This document shows, one piece after another, positions 20,544 through 31,952 of a stretch of 64,000 nucleotides of DNA (position 1 is the first letter of the stretch; every line of letters begins with the position of its first letter). The translations under genes were made by a program, and so were the position numbers. Source of the stretch: Combretum micranthum (lineage: Eukaryota > Streptophyta > Magnoliopsida > Myrtales > Combretaceae); the NCBI GenBank assembly GCA_024138025.1, contig JAMXBD010000823.1, forward strand, positions 558,001 to 622,000, in the 5' to 3' direction. The notes under the pieces were generated by a model that searched no databases, had not been told where the DNA came from, and was given only the letters and a program-made list of their open reading frames with translations.

Positions 20544-22743
20544 CAAGCTGTAAACCCTGGTTTTTTTAGTAACCAAGTAAACTTCGGAAACCAGAAACCA
20601 AAACCCTAAACCGAATTAGCTTAAGCTTGATAGAGAAAACTAGGAACCCTGGATCCGGCTTTCCTTCGGTTTCAAACTAAAAGAACTTTTGTAAAATAAA
20701 CTAATGTGGAATATTGTTATAAAATATATTTCAAACCCTGAAAAGATCTGAGTTCGAAAAATTTTCTATTCCAAGCCTTCCCGAGATCCATTATGGAAAA
20801 GCGAGCCTCGAAACTCGAAATTCAAAAAATATTCCGGCATACTCTTTAGAACCAAAATTTAATGAGGATTTCAAAAATATAATTTTTATAGTTTTTTGAT
20901 TTATAAAAAATTACAGATATAACCTTTTTCTCGTATTTTTTTACTATCGGTGAAGTAATTGTCTTGTTTACTATTCATTACTATTCACAAGTACAACCTA
21001 CTACACTCACAAGCCACTCCTTACTCTTATATCCTTATCAAACACTCAATTACATTTTCTTCTCCAAGAAAAAATTGTCTCCTAAAAATTATTACAAATT
21101 AAGTCATTTTATCACATAAATTACAAAACAAAATAAATTAAACTCCCTCCCTCTCTCCCTCTCATTTGAACCGGCGTACCCTACCCCCCCAACATTATTT
21201 GCCCTCAATTAAATTATTTTCTTCCTTTATTTATATTGAAACAAATCCTAATTCAACCTACTATATATACTCTTTTACATTTCTCTCTCTTTCATTCTTT
21301 TTCACTTTTCAAAATTGTCACAAATCCTCTTTATTTCCCTCTCCTTGTTGTGAGCTTCCATAGCACACACACACACTCACACAAGTTCATTTGTCTTCCC
21401 CATTTTCCTCTTGATTCAAGCTTTAGGTGATAGATCTTAAACTTTCCTACACTAAATCTTGTAATGACAAGATTATTCATGAGTATTTTCATATTTAAGT
21501 CCTCATGAGCACTTACTAGGGATAAGAAAATATTACTACATGAATATCAAGCCATCACAAGAGTAGATCTTGTGTTTAAATGTGTTTTGTTGGATTATCT
21601 TCATGTTCATGCATATAATAATAGAGTAAAGTAGAGATCTTGCATAAAAACCCATGTTCATGTTTTCAAACTCTATTACATGTATCATAAGTAGTAGATC
21701 TAGCATTTAAATGCTCATACTATACTTGACATTCATGATCTCATGAATATTTTGTGTTTTAATGCATTAATGATCATAAAGGTTTTGTCTTGTGTATATA
21801 AATGTTGTAGTTAGTAGATCTTTAAGTAGATGAGAAAAGAAACTTAAAAAGGAAAAATTTTTGTTTGAAATGTTCAAATGAAAATTCGGATGACTACAAA
21901 GCCATGCATTAAAAACTCTTTTATCAACTCCAAAACTTGTATTTTATATGAAAAATGAAGAGTATAGATAATAGATATCATTAAGTAATGATTTTTATAA
22001 GTTGAAATGAGATTTGCTAAGAAGAATATGCAAAACAAAGAGTAGAAATAAGATAGGAAATTTTGAATTGCTAGTCAACTTAAGAAATTCGTAATTTTGG
22101 AGTAATGCCGTGAAAACATCTATTTTCCAACTCAAAATGAAAGTTTTATTTAAGAAATGAAGACTTTAAGGGATAGGTATAATCGAGCTTTAAATTTTAA
22201 TCTATTAAACAAGTTTTTCTCAAAGAAATCATTCAAAAACTAATTTTTCAAAATTCGGATTTTGGAATAACCCATATTTGAAAACATGTTTACAAAGTAT
22301 AAAATGAGAATTTTTATGTAGAAATGAAGATCCTAAATAATAGATATAATGAATACTCAATTTTAACAAGGATAATTAGATTTTCTTAAGAAATAAATCC
22401 AAAACAAATGGAAATGATCAAAGTTAGGAAACTAGTTTTCTTAAAAGTAAATAGTCATGGAGTCTTACAAATGAAAAGTTTCTAAAATTTTCTTTTAGCA
22501 AATATTGTCAAGAGCATGCGTACATCGAGTTCATAACATGCCATTCATGATAGGAAAATCATCAATATTGCATGTATAGTTGATCTATATTCTAGAAACA
22601 TTACAAGCATTCACAAAACTATTTTTCGGAATTAAAATTCGCTACTGATGAGAATATTTCGTGACTCAAACATTTTCAAAAATTGAAAATAATAATACAA
22701 ATAGATAGATCTTTCAAAGTAGATAGAAATCGGTATATTATAT

Positions 22744-22796
22744 GCGCAATTTCGAGTTAAAATGAGTTAGATATGACCATTTTAAGTTAGGACTTC
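22744..22796 (+). other. Conserved GL hairpin, copy in GL-2
   Basis: The loop-proximal half (GAGTTAAAATG with CATTTTAAGTT) pairs well. The outer half is weaker because of substitutions. The upstream GATAGATCTTTC...GGTATATTATATGC phrase is kept. Confidence 0.5.
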
Positions 22797-22891
22797 AACT
22801 TAGGCGAAAATTAACGAACTTAGTAAGTAGAATTGTTAAGTTTATTAGAAATTCATAAGAAATACTCATTGAGGGTGTTCCTTGCACTTAG

Positions 22892-22960
22892 GTGATTTGG
22901 AGGACGGATTTCCACTCCCTAAGGACTATTACGACTAGTGGATTTCTCTCCATGGCCGAG
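22892..22960 (+). other. Conserved exon-like block, copy in GL-2
   Basis: Acceptor-like AG at 22,890-22,891. The frame Gly-Asp-Leu-Glu-Asp-Gly-Phe-Pro-Leu-Pro-Lys-Asp-Tyr-Tyr-Asp ends with TAG (22,936-22,938). A donor-like GTGAGT starts at 22,960. The next candidate acceptor, TTTTTGTTGCAG, ends at 23,620. Confidence 0.4.
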
Positions 22961-24042
22961 TGAGTTCATTTCTTAAATAATTATGCTCATGTATGTGCTT
23001 ATAATAGTAGTGGCGTTAGAATTAGGAAAAGATAAAACTGTGATGAGTTGTGATCTAATCTTCGTTGAATGAATGATAAGCATATCGAGATGAGACTTGT
23101 TGTAAAAACATTGTATGAGCTAGTATAGAAAATTGTCTAAAATTCTCTATGATTGCTCTTAACCTACATAATTAACATGCCACGATTATATGAATAAACA
23201 GTACATGCATATCGCGTAGTGAGTCACATTGCATTAGAAAGTATACCTTTGGTGGGACAAAGGTATATTAGCAGAGGCGTGGAGGCCTGTGTTAACATTA
23301 AGGATGTGAGATCGCTTAAATTAATGGAAGTAGGTAGGCACTTGAAACTACCACAATAAAACAACAGATGTTGTATAACTAAGAGAAAGACTTCGGGATT
23401 ATGGTTGCATGATTTATGGACCACCCCAATCCCGAATGGAGGGCATAAATCCATTCACATATGGCTATCGAAAAGTCATATGCTTGTATGCTCATTTGCT
23501 TGTGCATTCATATGATTGATTAACTATAACTTGCTTGTATATAAATCTTGAATGAGTTTGTTATTTGGAAATGAACCTCACTAAGCCTGATAGCTTATAC
23601 CCTGATAGTTTTTGTTGCAGTGTTCCCATTATTGGTTGTTCCGAGAGAACACTTTTCACAGGTTTATCTTTTTGGATTAAGGAGCTTTTGAAGAGGTCGG
23701 GACCTAGCTATAGGCGTGGACTTCTAGGAAAATCTCTTTAACATAAACTTTAATATTTGTACGATAGATTTAGACTGGATAGACTTCTATTGTTTTGGCG
23801 GGGTATGCCCCTTGACTTTTGTAAAGACTTAACTTATTTATCTTATTGTGATTTCTATTCTTAATGCTATTGTATGCCTTCTTAAGACTATTCGATTCAA
23901 AGTGTGATCCTAACAATTGCGCAAGTACATCTTACATCCGATATATAAACTTATGGGATGACTAAGGTTGTCATACTTAAGTTTAAATATTGAGTGTGGT
24001 AGATTGCCGCGTTTTGGGTACCCTTTGGGGCATGACACAAGC

Positions 24043-24714
24043 CCTTAGTCAATCAACTTTGCTTTGTTCACTATAGTCGAATAGGTCTCTAACTCCAACT
24101 TCCTAACTTTTTTGTCGCAAGTATGGTTCTAACCCATTCAAAAACCTTTGCCTCCTCGACTCCTCATCATTCTTAAATGCTTCAGGAGCAAACTTTACTA
24201 GGTGATTCAACTCCGCCTCATACTCATCAACTGTCTTACTCCCTTGCTTTAGGTTGTAGAAGTCAGCCATCATCTTTTCCTGAACAGTCAATAGGAGATA
24301 CTTAGCATAGAACTCCATTTGGAGCATCTCCTAAGTTATCTCATCATTCACCATATGGCTAGTGGACTCCCACCATTGAGCTGCCTCACCTTGCAACATG
24401 AAGGTTATGCAATCTAACCACCTCTTCCTTAACACTACATGGGCAACCAATGCCTTTTCCACTTGGTGCACCAAATGTTCAACCTCTAAAGGATCCTTAA
24501 TAGCTCTAGTGAAAGAGTGAACCAACTTCACAAACTCAGTTAACTTAACCTCATCACGTCTTTTTAGCCTTTGGTTCTACTCTATCTGTTCCATCAAAGT
24601 ATTAAGCATAGTGTTGACTAAGCTTATGAAATGCTTCTATTGACGGGGTAAAGGTGGTGGAGGAGGCAAGTACTTAAGGGGATCACCATTACTACGACGA
24701 TTTCTTCTTGCCAT
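24043..24714 (-). pseudogene. G1 gag N-terminal and central part
   Basis: Gag forms the virus-like particle. The start codon is at 24,714 on the minus strand (Met-Ala-Arg-Arg-Asn-Arg), followed by a Pro-rich stretch. The retrotrans-gag core shows Gly-Glu-Ala-Ala-Gln-Trp-Trp-Glu near 24,370, then Lys-Thr-Val-Asp-Glu-Tyr-Glu-Ala-Glu-Leu-Asn near 24,210 and Arg-Gln-Arg-Phe-Leu-Asn-Gly-Leu near 24,140. Stops fall near 24,638, 24,565, 24,330 and 24,100. The rest of gag continues on the other side of GL-2. Motif order and length are normal for a plant chromovirus. Confidence 0.85.
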
Positions 24715-25344
24715 CTGGTATACAATGTAGAACACACACGAAACAGAAATTAGATGATTACTTCAATCCACCATTTATGAAATCAACATGCCATATAATC
24801 ATATATATCAATCATCACCATGTTCAAGATATAGCAACCTTAAATAAACACTTAACTTTTTCCAATTTGTTATTCATTAGTCGGTGTCCATTTAAGGGTT
24901 ATCATTTAAGGCTAACATAACATCAATAAAGTAAGCAAACAACAATCAAGGTATGCACATCTCGATACTCTTGCTTACCATCCTAAGCTTAGCACTCTAA
25001 TCATTTTAAAACTATAGCTTTGATACCATCTATAACACCCTAGAACTCTGTTTATTGAGGTATTATTCAATTTGGCTATACACTGCATGGTTTTTTCCTT
25101 TAATGCTAGTGCTTCCCAGGAGGTCATCAATCTTAAGATTGCTCACGCTTAATTTTAAAGTTTCAACGAGCTCCAAACCATTATACCAAAAGATGCTTTT
25201 GTGATCAAAATTCCACGATCTATATATTTGAGGGGAATCACATACAATCCCACTTATAAAACTGACATCCTCATCAGTTTCGTTATACATTTCTAGAACC
25301 ACACCAGGTAGGGAGGACACTTCTTCACTTCTGGCTGGTGAATT
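24715..25344 (-). other. G1 untranslated leader
   Basis: This region between the primer site and gag has no recognised protein, although an 85-residue frame is open at 25,063-25,320. It contains a second primer-site-like string at 25,017-25,028 preceded by an LTR-end-like GTGTTATAGA, so part of it may derive from another element. Confidence 0.5.
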
Positions 25345-25357
25345 GCTCTAATATCAA
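25345..25357 (-). other. G1 primer binding site
   Basis: Minus-strand TTGATATTAGAGC lies next to the LTR end (TTTCA at 25,359). It resembles TTGGTATCAGAGC, the common plant primer site complementary to initiator tRNA-Met, with two changes. Confidence 0.7.
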
Positions 25358-25358
25358 T

Positions 25359-25977
25359 TGAAACAACCTAACCTTTAGGGTGCTTAAGGGTGTGGTTCTT
25401 TCACCACACATATCACCTTCAAGCGACATGTGCAAGGCTTTTAATAACTAAGTGAGTTTTACTAATCATATTTTAATTATGAAATTGTGGTTAGGTTCTT
25501 TAGTAAAACCCTAATGAATTGAATGAAGTATCACCAAAATTTAAGAAACCATTATATCAATGTGTATAAAAATGCTTTAAGAAAGAGTAGGAAAAAAATT
25601 TAAAGTTTAAAATAGTTCAAGAAAACAACCATAAAAAAAGTAGCTAGGCTTAACCCAAATACAAGTTTGGCACTCAGCCCAAATATGGTAGAATAGTTAA
25701 GTGTTTACTGTCATCCATTGAAATACTAATAGATATTTAAAGAGTCTTTCCAAAGTTTCGTTTAGAACTTTAATTGTTGGAATCACTCTTCGAACTCATC
25801 AATCTTGTAACCCATAGAATCATCGTAGAGATCTACATACGAACTCTCGTCATTACTAGAAATTTGAAAAGTGAGCCACGAAGCCCAATACACAGTAATC
25901 AAACACACGCATGCATGTCATGCACGCCTCAGCTAATGCAACAAATATTAATTAAGTTAGTAACAAAGTATACAGAT
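25359..25977 (-). repeat. G1 LTR B (5' LTR), inner segment
   Basis: It aligns with 13,838-14,450 of LTR A, for example GGTGCTTAAGGGTGTGGTT and AGCGACATGTGCAAG. LTR B continues at 29,476 after GL-3. Confidence 0.85.
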
Positions 25978-27078
25978 TGTCATGCCCCAAAAGGTACCTC
26001 AAACGCGATAGTCCACCACACTTGATATTTAAACTTAAGTATGACAACCTTAGTTGTCCCATAAGTTTACATATTAGAGTAAGGTGTACTTACACAATTT
26101 TTAGGATCACGCTTTGAATCGAATAGCCTTAAGAAGGCATACAATAGCATTAAGAATAGAAATCGCAACAAGATAAATAAGTTAAGTCTTTACAAAACTC
26201 AAGGAGGGCATACCCCCGCCAAAATAATAGAAGTCTATCCAGTCTAAATCCATCTTACAAACATTACAGTTTATGTTAAAGAGATTTTCCTAGAAGTCCA
26301 TGCTTATATTTAAGTCTTGACTTCTTCAAAAGCTCCTTAGTCCAAAAAGATAAACCTGTGAAAAGTGTTCTCTCGGACAACAAAAAATGGGAACACTGCA
26401 AAAAAACTATTGGGGTGTAAGCTAACAAGCTTAGTGAGATTCATTTCCAAATAACAAACTCATTCAAGATATACATATATATCTATATATATATAAGCAA
26501 GTTATACTTAATCAATCATATGAATGCACAAGCAAATGAGCATATAAGCATATGACTTTCTGGTAGCCATATGTGAATGGATTTACGCCCTCCTTTCGGG
26601 GTTGGGGTGGTCCATAAGTTATGCAACCATAATCCCGATCTCTTTCTCTTAGTTATACAACATCTGTTGTTTTATGTGGTAGTTTCAAGTGCCTACCCTA
26701 TTTCTGTTAACTTAAGCGATTTCACATTCTTAATGTTAACACGGGCCTCCACGCCTCCGCTAATATACCTTTGTCCCAGCAAAGGTATACTTGCTAATGC
26801 AATGTGACTCATTACGTGATATTCATGTACAGTTTATTCATATAATCGTGGCATGTTAATTATGTAAGTTAAGAGCGATCATAGAGAATTTCAGACAATT
26901 CAAGTCTATACTAGCTCATGGAATGTTTTTACAACAAGTCTCGTCTCGATATACTTATCATTCATTCAACCAATATTATATCACAACTTATCACAATTTT
27001 ATCTTTTCTAAATTCTAATGTCACTATGATTATAAGCACACACATGAGCACAACTATTTAAAAAATGAACTCTCTCGG

Positions 27079-27142
27079 CCATGAAGAGAAATCCACTAGT
27101 TGTAGTAGTCCTCAGGGAGTGGAAATCTGTCCTCCAAATCAC
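27079..27142 (-). other. Conserved exon-like block, copy in GL-3
   Basis: The minus-strand frame ends Leu-Pro-Glu-Asp-Tyr-Tyr-Asn then TAG (plus coordinates 27,096-27,098). Acceptor-like CTTAG is present at 27,143-27,147. The donor position reads GAGAGT instead of GTGAGT, so this copy has lost the donor. The downstream acceptor TTTTTTTGCAG is at about 26,396. Confidence 0.4.
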
Positions 27143-27237
27143 CTAAGTACAGGGAATACCCTCAATGAGTATTTCTTATGGAGTTCTAATAAACTTAACA
27201 ATTCTACTTACTAAGTTCGTCAATTTTCGCTTAAGTT

Positions 27238-27289
27238 GAAGTCCTAACTTAAAATGGTCATATCTAACTCATTTTAACTCGGAATTGCG
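27238..27289 (-). other. Conserved GL hairpin, copy in GL-3
   Basis: Same block as in GL-2, read on the minus strand. The inner stem of about 11 bp is intact and the outer stem partly mismatched. Confidence 0.5.
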
Positions 27290-29475
27290 TATATAATATA
27301 CCGATTTCTGTCTACTTTAAAAGATCTATCTGTTTTTAATATTATTTTTAGGTTTTGAAAATGTTTGAGTCACGAAATATATTGATCAGTAGCGAATTTT
27401 AATTCTGAAAAATAGTTTTGTGAATGCTTGTAATGTTTCTAGAATATAGATCAACTATACATGCAATATTGATGATTTTCCTATCATGAATGGCATATTA
27501 TGAACTTGATGTATGCATGCTCTTGACAATATTTACTAAAAGGAAATTTTAGAAACTCTTTACTTGTAAGGCTCCATGACTATTTACTTTTAAAAAAACG
27601 AGTTCCCTAACTTTGACCATTTCTTTTTGTTTTGGATTTATTTCTCAAGAAAATCTAATTATCCTTGTTAAAATTGAGTCTTCATTATATATATTACTTA
27701 GGAACTTCATTTCTATATAAAAATTCCCATTTTATACTTTGTAAACATGTTTTCGAATAGGGGTTATTCCAAAATCCGAATTTTGAAAAATTAGTTTTTG
27801 AATTATTTCTTTGAGAAAAACTTGTTTAATACATTAAAATTTAAGGCTCTATTATACCTATCTCTTAAAGACTTCATTTATTAAATAAAACTTTCATTTT
27901 GAGTTGGAAAATTGGTGTTTTCATGGCATTACTCCAAAATTACGAATTTCTTAAGTTGACTAGCAACTCAAAATTTCCTATATTATTTCTATTCTTTGTT
28001 TTGCATATTCTTCAAATCATTCATTTCAACTTATGAAAATCATTACTTAATGATATTTGTTACCTATACTTCATTTTTCATATAAAACACAAGTTTTGGA
28101 GTTGATAAAAGAGTTTTTAATGCATGGCTTTGAAGTCATCCGAATTTTCATTTGAACATTTCAAACAAAAATTTTTCCTTTTTAAGTTTCTTGTCTCATC
28201 TACTTAAAGATCAACCAGCTACAACATTTATATACACAAGACAAAACCTTTATGATCATTTGTGCATTAAAACACAAAATATTCATGAGATCATGAATGT
28301 CAAGTATAATATGAGCATTTAAATGCTAGATCTACTATCTATCATACATGAAATGGAGTTTGAAAACATGAACATGGATTTTCATGCAAGATCGCTACTT
28401 TACTTTACTATTACATGCATAAACATGAAGATAATCCAACAAAACACATTTAAACACAAGATCTATTCTTGTGATGGCTTGATATTCATGTAGTAGCATT
28501 TTCTTGTCACTAGCAAGTGCTCATGGGGACTTTAATATGAAAACACTCATGAATGATCTTGCTATTACAAGGTTTAGTGTAGAAAGTTAAGATCCATCAC
28601 CTAAAGCTTGGAATAAAGGGGAATTGAGTGGAAAAATAAACTTGTGTGAGTGTGTGTGTGGGGGAGATTTGATCACGACAAGAGAGGAGGAAATGGAGAG
28701 GGTTTGTGATTTTTTGAAACAAATGAAAATGTATGAAAGAGAGAGAAATGTAAAAGAATATATATAGTAAGTAAATTAGGGTTTGTTTTAATTACGATAA
28801 AGAAGAAAAATAAAACAATTTAGGGCAATGATTGTTGTTGGGGGGGGGGAGGTTGCGCTGGTTTGGGAGTGGGAAGGAGAGAGGGAGAGTTGAAATTGTT
28901 TTGTTTTGTAATTTATGTAATAATAAATCTTAAATTGTAATAATTCTTAAGAGACAAATTTTTCTTGGAAAAGAAAATGTAATCGAGTGTTTGTAAGGAT
29001 GTAAGAGTAGGGAGTGGCTTGTGAGTGTAGTAGGTTGTACTTGTGAATAGTAATGAATAGTAAACAAGACAATTATTTTATCGGTAGTAAAGAAAATACG
29101 AGAAAAGGCTATATCTGTAATTTTTTATAAATCGAAAAATTATAAAAATTATTTTTTTGAAATCCTCATTAAATTTTGGTTCTAAAGAGTATACCGGATA
29201 TTTTTCGAATTTCGAGTTCCGGGCTCGTTTTTCCATAATGGATCTCGGGAAGGCCTGGAATAGAAAATTTTTCGAACTCAGATCTTTTCAAGGTTTGAAA
29301 TATATTTTAAAACAATATTCCACATTAGTTTATTTTACAAAAGTTCTTTTAGTTTGAAATGGAAGGAAAGCCGGATCCAGGGTTCCTACTCTCTCAAGCT
29401 TAAGCTAATCCGGTTTAGGGTTTTGGTTTTCGGTTTTTGAAGTTTACTCGGTTACTAATAAAACCGAGATTTACA

Positions 29476-30580
29476 CAAACATAGTATAGTACTCAAGACT
29501 CCTGCTAAACCAAGGGGTAGGGTTCCCTCAGCGAATCACACACTGAAGAGGGGTTTCAATAAGTCCCCGGAACTTATCGGAAAGAAAAGGAAGAAAATAG
29601 TCTCATCCGGGTCATCTCCTCACAAATTGCCACCAACGAGCATGGTCTATTATAACTCTTTATACGAGGTCTCATAGCATTGTATAATTCGTTACAACTT
29701 CGTACCTGCTCCTAGTCAATCAGTCAATCTTGAAAATTTCTCTATTGACTACCTGTCGAGCCCAACCACACATCTGTGGGGACCTAAGCACCTAAATGAC
29801 CGCACCATTCTGAAGTTCAAGTCCGGGAGTGCCACTTCTGGAGTAAGCAACCAAACAATAACCAATGCTCAATTAACCTAAGTTTAAATTCTCAATTCCA
29901 TTATTAACACCATCCTGGCAAGCAACATGTAGTTACTGCATAGATGATAATCGAAGTGATCCTTGAGTCTCTCTTTAAGGCTTAATATCCAAAATTGTTC
30001 ATGATTGAAATTGTAATAAGTTCACGATTAATTATCTTTAATCCTTTTGTATTGATTGTTATATCTAGGTCTCTTTGACTTAACCATTTTACTTAAGATC
30101 ATGTTTAGAGGTTATTTAAGTCTAAAGAAGAAGTTGGATTAAGTTTGGCTCGATTTGGATAAAGGACTGAAGAAGGAACAAGGGACAAGCAAATAACACG
30201 AATGGTACACGGGGAAATGTATCACTCGTGTTCTAGTACATGGCCAAATAAGGCAGCCATGCTTCTACAATGTTTCTCCTTCATTTTGTGGATTCAAAGA
30301 GAAGCATGGGGTGAAGCATGACATCATGTTATTCCCATTTTCTTCTGCACTTCATTGTGCTCTTGGAAATAAAGGGAAGCATAAGGTAAAACACAACTTC
30401 ATGTATCTCCTGTGTTCTTTAGTGCTTCAACGTACATTTTTTGATAGAGAGAAGAAGGGGAAAAACACAACATCGTGTTCCTATCATGCTTTTCTAAGTT
30501 TCATATTTTCTTTGTGTTTTGAGAATAAAAGAGAAGCACGACACATACACAACCTCACGTACCAGTAGTGCTTTTCTAGG
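29476..30580 (-). repeat. G1 LTR B, central segment
   Basis: It aligns with about 14,475-15,580 of LTR A. It includes the degenerate 65-80 bp units at 30,290-30,570, and ends in CTAGG, the target duplication of the mosaic insertion that follows. Confidence 0.85.
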
Positions 30581-31060
30581 TGTAAACCCCCAAATTTTTT
30601 TGAAATCAGTTTAGCTTAAAACCCTAATTTGGAAGTCAACCTGTCACGCCCCGAGGGGTACCCTAAACGTGGCAGTCCGCTGTACACAATACTAAAGCCT
30701 AGGAATGACTATCTTAGTCACGCAAATGCTTCCATATTATTATGTACAAGGTGTACATCACAACTAAGGGGACGCATCGGAGTAGCGCAATTTATATTAA
30801 TAGTAAATAAGTAACAAGGCAAAGAGAATACTTAACATAAAACATACATATTGCATTTCCATTCTTAGAGGCATATCCTACTTCAAATAAATATACATTA
30901 CTTATCATATAGGTCATTTCATATAAAGATCCTTACAACATTACTTCATCTTATGATCCCATTTCCTTCGTAGAAGCTTAACCATCCATCCATGACTTCC
31001 TTAATGTCATGATCCTGAATTTAAGCCACTGGTATACCTGTTTCACAAATCTATAGGGGT

Positions 31061-31078
31061 ATAAGCTACAACTAGCTT
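31061..31078 (-). other. GL 3' hairpin, copy in GL-4
   Basis: TAAGCTA, a 4-nt loop, TAGCTTA: a perfect 7-bp stem just beside the acceptor-like region. GL-6 has the same stem with a 3-nt loop near 50,589-50,605. Confidence 0.55.
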
Positions 31079-31743
31079 AGTGAGATATTCCTTTTCATTC
31101 GCACCATATTTTCAAATAAGTTTATTTATTTAATCACACATATGCTATGCATACAATGCAACAATCACATGATTACGAATATATATAGTCATCCGGAAAC
31201 CATATATAGAAACGGATTTACCCTCCGTATCAAAGGTTAGGGAATCGGGGTTGAAGGTCCTCGACCTTCTACTGCTAGTCCCCAGGTCCTCACCCACAGC
31301 GTTCGGTTGGCTCGGCTCCAACCTAGAGTCGCTTTCCCCGAGCGATTTGGATTCTCCAGGAAGGAACATGGCCCGTGGCACCGCACGATCACAGCCAATC
31401 CAACTCTACGCGTAGGAGTAGCAGCCTTCCGAAATAGATGTGACTCGATGGATGCTATGCGTGAACGTTTTATTGTTCTTAGGCCAAACCTTATTAAGGT
31501 TTATTAGGGGCGATCAGTCAATTTAGCAAATAATAAACAATCATACAAGTAAGTAAACAAAATTATTTAAACAAGCAGTTTGAAGTTGCGATATTCTTAA
31601 TTCCCATTTCACGCATAAACATAGAATCACATATATGCACATAATCCCGAATTCCCCCAAACATCCATTTTTATCTTTTCTTAGTATACTAATGCTACTA
31701 CTTTACAAGCACAAGCAGGTAACGAAATTAGAGGAATAACTCA

Positions 31744-31809
31744 CTCGTCCATTTCGCTATCTTCTTAGTCGTAGTAATCCTCGGGTAATATTCTCGTATC
31801 CTTCGTCAC
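31744..31809 (-). other. Conserved exon-like block, copy in GL-4
   Basis: Minus strand: acceptor TCTAG (AG at 31,810-31,811), then a block ending Leu-Pro-Glu-Asp-Tyr-Tyr-Asp and TAA (plus 31,765-31,767), then donor GTGAGT (from 31,744). One base change of frame separates the Gly-Asp-Glu start from the Leu-Pro-Glu end. A candidate downstream acceptor, GAAACAG, is at 31,038-31,039. Confidence 0.4.
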
Positions 31810-31901
31810 CTAGACAAAGAAATACCGGATAAGTCTTTCATGAATTTCTATTCTTGGAGATTCTAAACTTCTCTTAAAATCGCGGTAAAATCGTATAAGA
31901 A

Positions 31902-31952
31902 GAAATTCCAACTTAAAATGGCTATAACTTACTCATTTTAACTCGGAATTTC
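31902..31952 (-). other. Conserved GL hairpin, copy in GL-4
   Basis: Arms GAAATTCCAACTTAAAATG and CATTTTAACTCGGAATTTC (plus-strand view) with a 13-nt loop. Seventeen Watson-Crick pairs and one wobble on the sense strand, with the usual single internal mismatch. Confidence 0.65.

Larger units (their letters stand above)
20549..24037 (+). mobile_element. Solo giant LTR, GL-2 (3.49 kb), in G1 gag
   Basis: It starts TGTAAACCCTGG and ends GGGGCATGACA, with a perfect 5-bp target duplication CAAGC at 20,544-20,548 and 24,038-24,042. Removing it rejoins G1 gag. TATA (TATATATA) is at 21,262-21,269, with CT-rich and C-rich stretches at 21,145-21,190. It belongs to the type B subfamily with GL-3 and GL-6, and carries the hairpin block, exon-like block and 3' hairpin. 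Three degenerate units starting at ATTCG (21,884, 22,086, 22,253) form a short internal array. Confidence 0.92.
25978..29475 (-). mobile_element. Solo giant LTR, GL-3 (3.50 kb), in G1 LTR B
   Basis: On the plus strand it runs TGTCATGCCCC to GAGATTTACA, so the sense strand is minus. It is nearly the same sequence as GL-2 in opposite orientation. The flanking 5-mers are CAGAT and CAAAC, 3 of 5 the same, which may be a mutated target duplication or the product of recombination between different copies. LTR B sequence resumes directly on both sides. A G-run and GA-rich patch (28,840-28,890) mark the antisense of the promoter-proximal C-rich tract. Confidence 0.88.

Noticed and set aside
26577..26807. 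76-codon frame that matches an antisense frame at 23,224-23,454
   Set aside because: The two are the same piece of GL-2 and GL-3 in opposite orientation, in the intron-like part of the LTR, with no protein family features.
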